Both the position numbers and the translations under genes were made by a program. Below are positions 26,134-35,174 of a DNA stretch of 64,000 bases, one piece after another. The DNA comes from Ideonella margarita. Its GTDB lineage: Bacteria > Pseudomonadota > Gammaproteobacteria > Burkholderiales > Burkholderiaceae_C. Within the stretch, counting starts at the first letter, position 1, and the number at the start of each line of letters is the position of its first letter. Under the pieces are notes generated by a model that had not been told where the DNA came from, did no database searches, and saw only the letters and a list, made by a program, of their open reading frames with translations. The stretch spans positions 84,488 to 148,487 of the forward strand of contig NZ_JBBUTI010000012.1 of NCBI RefSeq assembly GCF_038066635.1, written 5' to 3'.

Positions 26134-27099
26134 TCAGGCCTGGGCGCCAGCGGGCGGCGCCGGGGTGGCGTGGTCGCGGTCAGGCCGGCGGAAGGGGTCG
26201 ACGTGGGTCATCAGGTTGATGACGCGGTGGCGTTGCAGCACGCGCTGGCGGGCTTCCACGGCGATGTCGTGGCCAGCCTCCACGGTGAGTTGCGCGTCCA
26301 CCTCCAGGTGCACGTCGACCACGATCATGTCGCCCATCTTGCGGGTGCGCAGGTCATGCACACCCAGGATGCCGGGGCTGCCGGCCAGCGTGCTGCGAAT
26401 GGCCTGCACCTCTTCGTCGTCCACCGCGCGGTCCATCAGGTCATGCAGCGCGTCCCAGCCGAACTCCCAGCCCATGCGGGCCACCATGAAGCCGACGATG
26501 AGCGCGGCGATGGGGTCGAGGATGGGGTAGCCGGCCAGGTTGCCGATGATGCCCAGGCCCACCACCAGCGATGACGCGGCGTCCGACCGGGCATGCCAGG
26601 CGTTCGCCACCAACATGCTCGACTTGACGCGCTTGGCCACCGCCAGCATGTAGCGGAACAGCAGTTCCTTGGCGACCAGCGCGCCGGCCGCCACCCACAG
26701 TGCGGTGACGTGCACGATGGGCACGCTGTCGGGGTTCTCGAGCTTCAGGAAGGCCGACCACAGCATGCCGCCACCCACGGCCAGCAGCAGCGCGCCCAGC
26801 ACCAGCGACGCAGCGTTTTCATAACGCTGGTGGCCGTAGGGGTGGTCTTCGTCGGCGTCTTTCTGGCTGTGGTGGCTGGCCAGCAGCACCACGAAGTCAG
26901 AGATGAGGTCGGACAGCGAATGGATGCCGTCGGCCACCAGGGCCTGCGACTTGGTGAGCAGGCCGACGCTGATCTGCAGGGCCGTCAGCAGCACGTTCAC
27001 CACCACACTCACCCAGGTGCTGCGGCGGCCGGCGGCGGTGCGTTCGGCGGCGGAGTGGAGGCTGTGCTCCGGATCGTCGGAGAGGTTCTCGAAAGGCAT
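26134..27099 (-). CDS. Cation diffusion facilitator (CDF) family metal exporter
   Basis: A 321-residue inner-membrane divalent-metal/proton antiporter. Six helices occupy about residues 28-215. The TM2 metal motif is ADGIHSLSD and the TM5 motif AWHARSDAASS; the former has an HxxxD pair, the latter HxxxD as well, a pattern of zinc/iron/manganese exporters of the MMT1/FieF type. The cytoplasmic domain (about 220-321) carries VHDLRTRKMGDMIVVDVHLEV, the ferredoxin-like fold that senses metal. The C-terminal tail is Pro/Ala rich. No metal-response regulator is nearby. Confidence 0.92.
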   Translation of the reverse strand: MPFENLSDDPEHSLHSAAERTAAGRRSTWVSVVVNVLLTALQISVGLLTKSQALVADGIHSLSDLISDFVVLLASHHSQKDADEDHPYGHQRYENAASLVLGALLLAVGGGMLWSAFLKLENPDSVPIVHVTALWVAAGALVAKELLFRYMLAVAKRVKSSMLVANAWHARSDAASSLVVGLGIIGNLAGYPILDPIAALIVGFMVARMGWEFGWDALHDLMDRAVDDEEVQAIRSTLAGSPGILGVHDLRTRKMGDMIVVDVHLEVDAQLTVEAGHDIAVEARQRVLQRHRVINLMTHVDPFRRPDRDHATPAPPAGAQA

Positions 27100-27142
27100 G
27101 GCCGGCAGCTTATCGCATGCGCCTGAGCGGCCGCTTAGGCGT

Positions 27143-27457
27143 TCAGGGGGCCAGAAGGTCCTGCGTCTCGGGGTGGCGGCGCATGTAGACCGCCACGTAG
27201 CTGCATTGGGGCTGCACCTTCAGGCCCTGGGCACGGGCCCAGTCGAGCGCCGCCTTCACCAGCGCAGCGGCGATGCCGCGCCCACCCAGCGCCGCAGGGA
27301 CGCCGGTGTGGGTGAGCCACATCACGCCGCCCTGCAGGCGGTAGTCACACTCGCAGGCCAGCCCGTCCACCACCGCACCAAAGCGCCCTGCGGCGGGGTC
27401 GTGGGTGATGGTCAGCGCTGCAGTAGGCGCTGCGCTGAGCGGGTTGGCCTCAGGCAT
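27143..27457 (-). CDS. YjdJ/NATD1-type GNAT N-acetyltransferase
   Basis: A 104-residue minimal GNAT protein of the Gcn5-related family. Visible motifs are LTHTGVPAALGGRGIAAALV, the acetyl-CoA-binding loop (Q/RxxGxG/A equivalent), then ALDWARAQGLKVQPQCSY and YMRRHPE at the end, which together are typical of the YjdJ family. These are small cytoplasmic proteins with unknown substrate. It ends 43 bases upstream of the CDF start and begins three bases after the prolyl oligopeptidase stop, all leftward, so it is likely cotranscribed. Confidence 0.85.
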   Translation of the reverse strand: MPEANPLSAAPTAALTITHDPAAGRFGAVVDGLACECDYRLQGGVMWLTHTGVPAALGGRGIAAALVKAALDWARAQGLKVQPQCSYVAVYMRRHPETQDLLAP

Positions 27458-27460
27458 CGA

Positions 27461-29623
27461 TCAGCCCTTCACCTTCAGACCCAGTTGCTGGGCGAAGAAG
27501 GCGAATTCCAGCGCCTGGCGGTCAGCGGCCTGCGAGTTGTCGGCAGCGGCGCCGTGGCCACCTTCGATGTTCTCGTAGTACAGCACCTCATGGCCCTGGG
27601 CGATCATCTTGGCGGCCATCTTGCGCGCGTGGCCCGGGTGCACCCGGTCGTCGCGCGTGGAGGTCACGAAGAAGATCTTCGGGTACTTCACGCCGGGCTT
27701 GACGTTCTGGTACGGGCTGTACTTCGAGATGTAGGCCCACTCGGCCGGCACATCGGGGTTGCCGTACTCGGCCATCCAGCTCGCACCAGCCAGCAGCAGG
27801 TGGTAGCGCTTCATGTCGAGCAGCGGCACCTGGCAGACCACGGCGTTGAACAGGTCCGGGCGCTGGGTGGTGATGGCGCCCATCAGCAGGCCGCCGTTCG
27901 AGCCACCCATGATGCCCAGGTGCTTCGGGCTGCTGATCTTGCGGGCGATCAGGTCTTCCGCCACGGCGATGAAGTCGTCGTAGCTGCGCTGCTTGTTGGC
28001 CTTGATGGCGGCCTGGTGCCAGCCGGGGCCGTATTCGCCACCGCCGCGGATGTTGGCCACCACCAGCACGCCGTTGTTGGCAAACCAGCCGGCGCCGTAG
28101 CCGGCCGAGTACCACGGGTTCATCGACACCTCGAAGCCACCGTAGCCGTACAGGATCGTCGGGTTGGTGCCGTCGAGCGGCGCACCCTTCGGACGCACCA
28201 CAAAATAAGGCACGCGGGTGCCGTCCTTCGACTTGGCGAACTGCTGTTCCACCACCAGGCCGCTGGCATCGAAGAACGCCGGGCGTGACTTCAGCTTCTC
28301 CAGCGTAGCGCCGCCGGTGTTGCCCAGGTAGAGCGAATCCGGCGTGACGAAGTCGGTGTAGCTGACCGTGAAGGTTTCCGCCAGCGCGTCATTGGCCACC
28401 AGCGGGTCATGCCAGCTGGCGATCGACAGCGTGCCGGGGAAGGGCGCCGGGATGTCGCGCTTGACCCACTGGCCTGCCGCGTTCGGGCTCAGCGCCTCGG
28501 CACGGCCAGCCACGTTGTCCAGCACGTTCAGCAGCACATGGGTGCGGGTGGTGGTGTAGCCGGTGAGCGAGCGCGTGGCCGTGGGCGTGAACACGGCCTC
28601 GAAATTGCGCTCGCCGCGCAGGTAGGCCGCGGCGTTGGTCACCAGCAGCGAGCCACGTGGCCAGGTCTTGCCGGCCACGGTCCAGTCGCTGCGCAGGCTG
28701 ATCAGCATGCGCTCGGCCCAGAAGTTCACGCGGGCGTCGATCGGCTTGTCCAGCGGCGTCAGCTTGCCGTTTTCCCAGAGGCCTTCCTCGCTGGTGTAGA
28801 AGTCGATCATGCGACCCAGCACCACGCGCTTGTGGCCGGGCGTGTGGTCAACCACGGCGGTGGCCACCATGTCGGTCTGGCGCACTTCATGGATCAGCGT
28901 CGATGCGCTCAGCGGCGTGCCCCGCTTCCACAGGCGGATGGTGCGGGCATAACCTGAGTCGGTCATCGAGCCCGGGCCGGTGTCGGTGGCCACCAGCAGC
29001 GTGTCGTCGTCCAGCCAGTCGAGGTCCGACTTGGCTTCCGGCAGCGCAAAGCCACCGGCCACGAACTGGCGGGTGCCCAGGTCAAATTCGCGGATCACCG
29101 AGGCATCAGCGCCGCCGCGTGACAGCGACACCAGGCAGCGGGTGGACGTACCACCGCGCAGATTGGCGCGTTGCCAGACCCAGTTTTCGCCTTCGGCCTT
29201 GGCCAGGGCGTCCAGATCGAGCAGCACGTCCCAGGTGGGTTGGGCCTTGCGGTATTCAGCCAGCGTCGTGCGGCGCCACAGGCCGCGCGGATGTTGCTGG
29301 TCACGCCAGAAGTTGTAGAGGAAGTCGCCCTGGCGGCTCACATACGGAATGCGCTCACGCGAGTCGAGAATTTCCTTGAAGCGCGTGCGGTTGCGCTGGA
29401 ATTCGGGGCGGGCTTCCAGCACCGGGCGGCTGGCGGCGTTGCGCTCACGCACCCAGGCCAGCGGCTTGTCACCGGCCACGTCTTCGAGCCACAGATAGGG
29501 GTCGTCAGTGGCGGGGGCAGCGGCAGGGGTGGTTTGCGACATGGCGGCGGGCAGGAGGCTCGCGCCGGACAGCGCGGCAAAGCCGGCGCGCAGGACGCGG
29601 CGGCGCTGGGGGTTGCGGATCAT
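27461..29623 (-). CDS. Tat-exported prolyl oligopeptidase (S9A)
   Basis: A 720-residue serine peptidase cleaving short peptides after proline. The N-terminus RRRVLRAGFAALSGASLLP is a twin-arginine signal, so it is exported folded to the periplasm. DDPYLWLEDVAGDKPLAWV begins the N-terminal cap, a beta-propeller follows to about 430, and the alpha/beta-hydrolase domain holds LYGYGGFEVSMNP, the nucleophile elbow MGGSNGGLLMG, the Asp loop STRDDRVHPGHARKMA and the His in EGGHGAAAD. The triad is complete. I start at the ATG at 29623, just before the Tat motif; a TTG at 29656 would only lengthen the signal. Confidence 0.93.
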   Translation of the reverse strand: MIRNPQRRRVLRAGFAALSGASLLPAAMSQTTPAAAPATDDPYLWLEDVAGDKPLAWVRERNAASRPVLEARPEFQRNRTRFKEILDSRERIPYVSRQGDFLYNFWRDQQHPRGLWRRTTLAEYRKAQPTWDVLLDLDALAKAEGENWVWQRANLRGGTSTRCLVSLSRGGADASVIREFDLGTRQFVAGGFALPEAKSDLDWLDDDTLLVATDTGPGSMTDSGYARTIRLWKRGTPLSASTLIHEVRQTDMVATAVVDHTPGHKRVVLGRMIDFYTSEEGLWENGKLTPLDKPIDARVNFWAERMLISLRSDWTVAGKTWPRGSLLVTNAAAYLRGERNFEAVFTPTATRSLTGYTTTRTHVLLNVLDNVAGRAEALSPNAAGQWVKRDIPAPFPGTLSIASWHDPLVANDALAETFTVSYTDFVTPDSLYLGNTGGATLEKLKSRPAFFDASGLVVEQQFAKSKDGTRVPYFVVRPKGAPLDGTNPTILYGYGGFEVSMNPWYSAGYGAGWFANNGVLVVANIRGGGEYGPGWHQAAIKANKQRSYDDFIAVAEDLIARKISSPKHLGIMGGSNGGLLMGAITTQRPDLFNAVVCQVPLLDMKRYHLLLAGASWMAEYGNPDVPAEWAYISKYSPYQNVKPGVKYPKIFFVTSTRDDRVHPGHARKMAAKMIAQGHEVLYYENIEGGHGAAADNSQAADRQALEFAFFAQQLGLKVKG

Positions 29624-29759
29624 GGGCAGAGGGCGGTCGCTTGTGGCGTTGAACAAGCCAGGCGGCGCGGGTGGCGCCCACCTGGGGACATTGGTGACCT
29701 GATGATAGGCCAGCCGCCGCCTCGCTCGCCTACGGAGAGGCCCTGTGCCCTGGTCAGCC

Positions 29760-30326
29760 TCAGCGCTTGGGGCGCTGGGTCATCAGGGGCTTGGGCTCGA
29801 CCGCCACCGAGCGGTCTTTGTTGCCCACCCAGATCTGGCCTTCCTGCACCGTCACCTGCAACTGCATGCTGCGCTCGGCCAGCAGTGCCAGCTCCTTGCT
29901 CTGGTCGGTCGGCACTTGCCAGACTTCGAGGTTGGTCAGCCGCGTCAGCTTGTTCTCGATGCCTTGCCACCACACCGGCACGGCGCTGCTGAAGGCCCAC
30001 AGCTTCACCACTTCGGCGCGGCTGCTGGCCTTGATCAGGCGGCGGTCGTCGGGCTGGCCGACTTCGATCCACTGCACCAGATCGCCGGTCAGGTCTTTCT
30101 GCCACAGATCGGGCGCATCGGGGTCAGACAGACCAGCGGTGAACTCCAGGTCGCCGCGCAGGTTGTCGGCCGGCACGCTGAGGGCAAAGGCCAGCAGGCG
30201 GATCATCATGCGCTCGTCGTTTTCGGACGGATGGCGGGCGATGGTCAGGGCGTGATCGGCGTACAAGCCGCGGTCCATGTCCGCAATTTGCAGATTGGCC
30301 TTGAAAACAGTGGATTTGAGCGCCAT
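29760..30326 (-). CDS. yaeQ: YaeQ family protein
   Basis: A 188-residue cytoplasmic protein of the YaeQ family, which has a PD-(D/E)XK nuclease-like fold. The start MALKSTVFKANLQIADMDRG, the middle GQPDDRRLIKASSRA and the segment WQGIENKLTRLTNLEVW are typical. YaeQ was once linked to RfaH suppression, but the biochemical function is not known. Length agrees with the E. coli protein (about 180). It is divergent from the phosphatase-like lipoprotein (136-base gap). Confidence 0.9.
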   Translation of the reverse strand: MALKSTVFKANLQIADMDRGLYADHALTIARHPSENDERMMIRLLAFALSVPADNLRGDLEFTAGLSDPDAPDLWQKDLTGDLVQWIEVGQPDDRRLIKASSRAEVVKLWAFSSAVPVWWQGIENKLTRLTNLEVWQVPTDQSKELALLAERSMQLQVTVQEGQIWVGNKDRSVAVEPKPLMTQRPKR

Positions 30327-30462
30327 GGCGAAAGAAACAGTCCGGGTCAGCCGGCGCAAAGGCGCACCGGGCCCGGCAGTGTACGTGGGTGGCCTGTCAC
30401 GGCCATGTCACGCCGCTGTCGCACAGTGCGCCGCAACCCCGAACCTTGCAGGATGTACGCCC

Positions 30463-31482
30463 ATGTGGACCACGTCGATTCGCCTTCTCGCAGCCGCTGC
30501 TGCCTCCCTGGCCCTGGCCGGCTGCGCCACCGCACCGCAGGCTGCGGCACCGGGCAGCTTCAGTTTTGGCCTGTGGGGCGACATGCCCTATGCCAAGGCC
30601 GGTGACGCGCCGAAGATGCCGGCCCTGCTGGCCAGCATCAACGCCTCCGACATCGCCTTCTCGATCTACGACGGCGATATCAAGGACGGCAGCTCGCGTT
30701 GTGACGACAAGGTGTTTGACGACGCCCTGGGCATGTTCAACAGCCTGAAGCAGCCGGTGTTCTACGTGCCCGGCGACAACGAATGGACCGATTGCCACCG
30801 CCTGAACAACGGCGGCTTTGATGCGCTGGAGCGCCTGGGCTTCCTGCGCAAGAAGATGTACGCGCAGACCGGCTCGCTCGGCCAGCAACGCCTGCCGGCA
30901 GAAGCCCAGGGCAAGCCGGGCGAAGCGTATGTGGAGAACCAGCGCTTCGAGCGCGGCGGCGTGATGTTCGTGACGCTGAACATTCCAGGCAGCAACAACA
31001 ACCTGGTGCTGTCAGCCGCGGAGTGCACCAACAAGAGTGCGCGCAAGCAGGCCCAGTGCGATGCCGGCAATGCCGAATTCCTGGCGCGCGACGAAGCCAA
31101 TGTGCGCTGGCTGCAGGAGAGCTTTGCCAAGGCCCGTGCGGCGGGCCTGATCGGTGTAGTGGTGGTGTTCCAGGCCGACCCGGGGTTTGATTTGCCCGAG
31201 ACCGAGTCTGTGGACGAGAGCCAGGCCGCGTCGGTCAGCGGCTACCGCAATTTCATGTCCGTGCTGGCGGCCGAGACGGTCAAGTACAAGGGCCAGGTGC
31301 TGATGGTGCACGGCGACACCCATTACTTCAAGCTCGACATGCCGCTGCATGCGCCGGGCAAGACCCTGGTCAACTTCACCCGGCTGCAAACCTTTGGCAG
31401 CCCCAGCATCCATTGGGTGCGGGTGGTGGTTGATCCGGCGAATCCGCGTGTCTTCAGCGTGCAGCCCGTGATGGTGCCCTGA
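30463..31482 (+). CDS. Metallophosphatase-like lipoprotein
   Basis: A 339-residue protein with a lipoprotein signal (LALAGC, lipid-modified Cys at about residue 22). The calcineurin-like pattern of metal ligands can be traced: WGDMPY, DGDIKDG, PGDNEWTDC and MVHGDTHYF. These follow the order D-x-P, GD, GDN and GHxH-like of metallophosphoesterases, though the first motif DxH is changed to GDMP. It is predicted to act at the outer membrane facing the periplasm or surface. The substrate is unknown. A similar small group is found in other betaproteobacteria, usually annotated hypothetical. Confidence 0.75.
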   Translation: MWTTSIRLLAAAAASLALAGCATAPQAAAPGSFSFGLWGDMPYAKAGDAPKMPALLASINASDIAFSIYDGDIKDGSSRCDDKVFDDALGMFNSLKQPVFYVPGDNEWTDCHRLNNGGFDALERLGFLRKKMYAQTGSLGQQRLPAEAQGKPGEAYVENQRFERGGVMFVTLNIPGSNNNLVLSAAECTNKSARKQAQCDAGNAEFLARDEANVRWLQESFAKARAAGLIGVVVVFQADPGFDLPETESVDESQAASVSGYRNFMSVLAAETVKYKGQVLMVHGDTHYFKLDMPLHAPGKTLVNFTRLQTFGSPSIHWVRVVVDPANPRVFSVQPVMVP

Positions 31483-31503
31483 GGCCGTTTTTTTGGTTCA
31501 GGC

Positions 31504-31707
31504 TCAGGCGCGTGCCGGGCGCTGGCCGGTGATCACCACCACCTGCGTCGGGCCTTGATCGGCCTGGTCGGCGATCACGCTGTTGAACTGCTGGTCAGCG
31601 ACACCGTTGAGGCCGCCCATCAGGGCCATCGTCACGCCCAGTGCCAGGGCGGCAGCGGTGGAGCGGATGGTGTTGGAAGCGGTGTCGAAGCGGCTGGTGT
31701 TGGTCAT
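31504..31707 (-). CDS. Small hypothetical protein with one hydrophobic segment
   Basis: A 67-residue protein not recognised. It has a strong AAGGAG ribosome site seven bases before the ATG, which supports it as a real gene. Residues 15-36 are hydrophobic (STAAALALGVTMALMGGLNG) and could act as a signal or membrane anchor; the rest is polar with repeated ADQ (VADQQF, IADQADQ) and ends QVVVITGQRPARA. It faces the phosphatase-like gene tail to tail with only 21 bases between and is preceded by a 162-base gap. Composition resembles small exported peptides of Burkholderiales. Confidence 0.55.
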   Translation of the reverse strand: MTNTSRFDTASNTIRSTAAALALGVTMALMGGLNGVADQQFNSVIADQADQGPTQVVVITGQRPARA

Positions 31708-31869
31708 GATGAACTCCTTGTGGGGGTGAGCGGGAAGCGGTTTGAACCTGCGATGAAATGAATTCTGCGCAGGTCCGGTCCGCGCCGCGACACCCTTGCG
31801 ATGAAGCGCATGCCAGGCCGTCTGAACGGCGAAAAACGGCGATGAACGAAAGGGCCGCGGGGCCCGTCG

Positions 31870-32958
31870 TTACGGTCGCGGCCCGACTGGCAGCGCCTGC
31901 TGCAATGCCGCGCTCTGGCGCCCCAGGTCCATCAGCTGCATCACGCCGAGGGCCTCGGTGGCCGGCACCGGGTTCGGTGCGTCGCCCGTGAGGGTGGCCA
32001 CGACGGCTGCGTAGTAATCGGGGTAGCGCCCCGGCAAGGTGGGCCAGGTCTGGGCGCGCAGGGCGTCGGGTTGCTGCGGGTCATCGGCCAGCAGCAATTC
32101 GCCCGGGTTCGGGTCCACGCCCCAGGCTTGCGGGTGGGCGGGGTCGGGCAGCAGGCCGGCTTTCAGGTGGTCTTCCTGGGCGTCCAGGCCCCATTTGCGA
32201 TAGCCGCCGCGGGTGCCATGCAGCACGAAACGCGGGCCGGCGAAGGCTGCCAGCGCGCTGGCATGCAGGTCGACCCGCAAGCGCCTGGCGTAGCGCAATT
32301 GCAGGTGGGCGAAGTCATCGGCTTGCGCGCCGTCGCGCTGCGCGGCGATGTCGCCCTGGATGCCGGTCGGCCAGCCAAACAGCTGCACGGCCTGGTCCAC
32401 CAGATGCGGCATCAGGTCGATGTAGAGACCGCCGCCCGGTCCGGCTGCCTCGCGCCAGCGGGCCCGCACCTGGGCGCGGAAACGGTCGAAGTGCATCACG
32501 GCATGGGTGATGCGGCCGAGTTGGCCGCTGGCCAGCAGGCCAGCCACGGTGAGGAAGTCACCGTCCCAGCGGCGGTTGTGAAACACGCTCAGCAGTTGCT
32601 GGCGCGCGGCAGCCAGCGCCACCACATCGGCGGCTTCGGCCGTGGTCAGCGCAAAGGGCTTGTCCACCACCACGGCCTTGCCGGCCTGCAGCGCGGCGGT
32701 GGCCAGCGGGGCGTGGGTGTGATTCGGCGTGGCGATCACCACCAGGTCGACATCCGGGCGGGCCACCACAGCCAGCGGGTCGGCATCAACGGCCACGTGG
32801 GCGCCCAGATCGGCCCGCACCTGCTCGGCCTGGCGGCTGGCCACGGCCTGAATGACCAGGCCTGGTGTGGTGCGCAGCAGTGGCGCGTGGAAGGTGCGGC
32901 CGGCAAAGCCGTAGCCCAGCAGGGCCGCGCGGACAGGGGGTGAAACTCGCATGGTCAT
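31870..32958 (-). CDS. Gfo/Idh/MocA-family NAD(P)-dependent oxidoreductase
   Basis: A 362-residue sugar or polyol dehydrogenase. The Rossmann motif is ALLGYGFAGRTFHAPLL near residues 12-28; VVIATPNHTHAPLATAAL and VVDKPFALTTAEA include the conserved EKP-like Lys (here DKP), and FHNRRWDGDFLTV is typical of the MviM/YdgJ branch. HLVDQAVQLFGWP is the conserved C-terminal helix with the catalytic His. The substrate is unknown. An alternative start two codons later at 32952 is equally likely. It is divergent from oligopeptidase A (140-base gap). Confidence 0.9.
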   Translation of the reverse strand: MTMRVSPPVRAALLGYGFAGRTFHAPLLRTTPGLVIQAVASRQAEQVRADLGAHVAVDADPLAVVARPDVDLVVIATPNHTHAPLATAALQAGKAVVVDKPFALTTAEAADVVALAAARQQLLSVFHNRRWDGDFLTVAGLLASGQLGRITHAVMHFDRFRAQVRARWREAAGPGGGLYIDLMPHLVDQAVQLFGWPTGIQGDIAAQRDGAQADDFAHLQLRYARRLRVDLHASALAAFAGPRFVLHGTRGGYRKWGLDAQEDHLKAGLLPDPAHPQAWGVDPNPGELLLADDPQQPDALRAQTWPTLPGRYPDYYAAVVATLTGDAPNPVPATEALGVMQLMDLGRQSAALQQALPVGPRP

Positions 32959-33098
32959 CAGGGGAAAGCAGGGCGCGCCGACTGGGAGGGAGGTGGCATC
33001 ATGCCAGCGCGACAGGTGAATTCCGGCGGCTGATCAGGCCGCCTCACTCACCTGGACACCTCCGCGACACCACGCCGACCTCTTAGCCAAGAATTGCC

Positions 33099-35174
33099 AT
33101 GAGCGCATTGATTGCCAACCCCCTGTTGACCCCCTGGACAGCGCCTTTCGGCCTGCCGCCTTTCGACGCCGTGGAAGCGGCCCATTTCGTGCCGGCCTTC
33201 GAGGTCGCCATGGCCGAACAGCTGCAGGAGCTTTCCGTGATCGCCTCGAATGCCGAGGCGCCCACCTTCGACAACACCGTGGCGGCACTCGACCGCAGCG
33301 GCCAGCGCCTCTACCGCATCGAGGCCCTGTTCGGCAACCTGACGGCCTCGGCCACCTCCGCCGCGCTGCAGGCCGTGCAACGTGAACTGGCCGCGCCGAT
33401 GGCCGCCCACGAGAGCGCCGTGCGCATGCACCCGGGCGTGTTCGCCAAGCTCGACGAGCTGCATGCGCGCCGTGACGCGCTGGGCCTGCTGCCCGAGCAG
33501 CAGCGCCTGCTGGAGCGCCTGCACACCGACGCCGTGCGCGCCGGTGCGCGCCTGGCCGCGGACCAGCAGCCGGTGTATGCCCAGTGGATGCAGGAGCTGG
33601 CCCAGCTGCAGACGCGCTTTGCGCAGAACGTGCTGGCCGATGAATCGGCCTACCAGCTGGTGCTGCATGACGAATCCGAGCTGGTCGGCCTGCCAGACTT
33701 CCTGCGTGCCGCGGCCCGCCAGGCGGCTGCCGAGCGTGGCCTTGAAGACGGCGCCCATGTCATCACCCTCAGCCGCTCATTGATCGAGCCCTTCCTGACC
33801 TTCAGCGACCGCCGCGACCTGCGCCAGCAGGCCTGGACGGCATGGTCGCTGCGGGGTGAGATGGGCGGCGAGACCGACAACCGCGACGTTGCCCGTCGCA
33901 TCCTGCAACTGCGTCACCTGCAGGCCAAGGCCCACGGCTTCGCCAGCTACGCCGATTACGCGGTGTCTGACAGCATGGCCGGCACGCCGGCGGCGGTTTC
34001 GAAGCTGCTGACCGAGGTGTGGACGCGTGCGCTGCCGGCGGCTGAGCGCGAGCGCCAGGCGCTGATCGCGATGATGCGCACCCACGGTGTGGACGGCGAG
34101 CCCGAGGCCTGGGATTGGCGCTACTGGTCAGAGAAGGTGCGTGCGGCTCGGTACGACATTGACGAAGCCGAGGTGAAGCCGTACTTCAGCCTCGACCGCA
34201 TGGTGGACGCGATGTTCGACTGCGCCCACCGGCTGTTCGGCGTGCGTTTCGAGCCCCGGCCCGAGATCGCGGCGTATCACGCCGATGTGCAGGTCTACGA
34301 GATGTTCAATGCCGAGGGTGTGAGCGCGGGCCTGTTCCTGCATGACAACTACGCCCGGCAGACCAAGCGCTCAGGCGCCTGGATGAGCGACTTCACCTAC
34401 CAGTCTCGCAACCGCGGCGTGCTCAAGCCGGTCATCGTCAACAACAACAACTTCGCCAAGGGCGCACCGGGTGAGCCCACGCTGCTGTCGTTCGACGACG
34501 CGCGCACGCTGTTCCATGAGTTTGGCCACGGCTTGCACGGCCTGCTGTCGAACGTGACGTACCACCGTCTGTCGGGCACCCAGGTGCTGCGCGATTTTGT
34601 GGAGTTGCCGTCCCAGCTGTATGAGCACTGGCTGAGCCAGCCCGAGGTGCTGTCCAAGCATGCGCGGCACTGGAAGACGAATGAGCCGATCCCGGCGTCG
34701 CTGGTCGCACGCCTGCAGGCTGCCGACAAGTGGGGGCAGGGCTATGACACGGTGAGTTATTGCGGCAGTGCGCTGGTGGATCTGGAGATCCATGCACTGA
34801 CCGATCCGGAGGGCCCGGCTGATCTGACCGCCTTCGAGGCGGCGGCGCTGGCGCGCCTGGGGATGCCGGCAGCGGTGGGCATGCGCCACCGACTACCGCA
34901 TTTCCAGCACCTGTTCGCAGGCCCGAGCTATGCGTCGGGCTACTACGTCTACCTGTGGGCAGCGGTGCTGGATGCCGATGCGTTCAACGCGTTTGTTGAA
35001 GCAGGCAATCCGTTTGATGCGCAGGTGGCGCAGCGTCTGCTGCGCCACATCTACGCGGCGGGGGACTCGGTCGCCCCCCAGGACGCTTACACGTCCTTCC
35101 GTGGGCGCTTGCCGAAGCTCGGGCCGCTGCTGGCGAAGCGCGGCTTGGCCGAGGAAGGCTTGCCGGCAGAGTGA
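33099..35174 (+). CDS. prlC: Oligopeptidase A (M3 family zinc metallopeptidase)
   Basis: A 691-residue cytoplasmic zinc oligopeptidase that degrades peptides, including cleaved signal peptides. The active site is HEFGH (H473, E474, H477) in LFHEFGHGLHGLL, with the third zinc ligand Glu in RDFVELPSQLYEHW about 25 residues on. LTPWTAPFGLPPFDAV begins the helical cap, and RYWSEKVR and VQVYEMFNAEG lie in the domain. The C-terminus FRGRLPKLGPLLAKRGL is a conserved part of the family. The last 88 bases overlap the 3' end of the convergent RNA helicase gene. Confidence 0.95.
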   Translation: MSALIANPLLTPWTAPFGLPPFDAVEAAHFVPAFEVAMAEQLQELSVIASNAEAPTFDNTVAALDRSGQRLYRIEALFGNLTASATSAALQAVQRELAAPMAAHESAVRMHPGVFAKLDELHARRDALGLLPEQQRLLERLHTDAVRAGARLAADQQPVYAQWMQELAQLQTRFAQNVLADESAYQLVLHDESELVGLPDFLRAAARQAAAERGLEDGAHVITLSRSLIEPFLTFSDRRDLRQQAWTAWSLRGEMGGETDNRDVARRILQLRHLQAKAHGFASYADYAVSDSMAGTPAAVSKLLTEVWTRALPAAERERQALIAMMRTHGVDGEPEAWDWRYWSEKVRAARYDIDEAEVKPYFSLDRMVDAMFDCAHRLFGVRFEPRPEIAAYHADVQVYEMFNAEGVSAGLFLHDNYARQTKRSGAWMSDFTYQSRNRGVLKPVIVNNNNFAKGAPGEPTLLSFDDARTLFHEFGHGLHGLLSNVTYHRLSGTQVLRDFVELPSQLYEHWLSQPEVLSKHARHWKTNEPIPASLVARLQAADKWGQGYDTVSYCGSALVDLEIHALTDPEGPADLTAFEAAALARLGMPAAVGMRHRLPHFQHLFAGPSYASGYYVYLWAAVLDADAFNAFVEAGNPFDAQVAQRLLRHIYAAGDSVAPQDAYTSFRGRLPKLGPLLAKRGLAEEGLPAE

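Noticed and set aside
31478..31502. T-run after the phosphatase-like gene resembling a terminator.
   Set aside because: The seven Ts lie inside the loop of a weak CCTGA/TCAGG stem, not after it, so it does not fit an intrinsic terminator.
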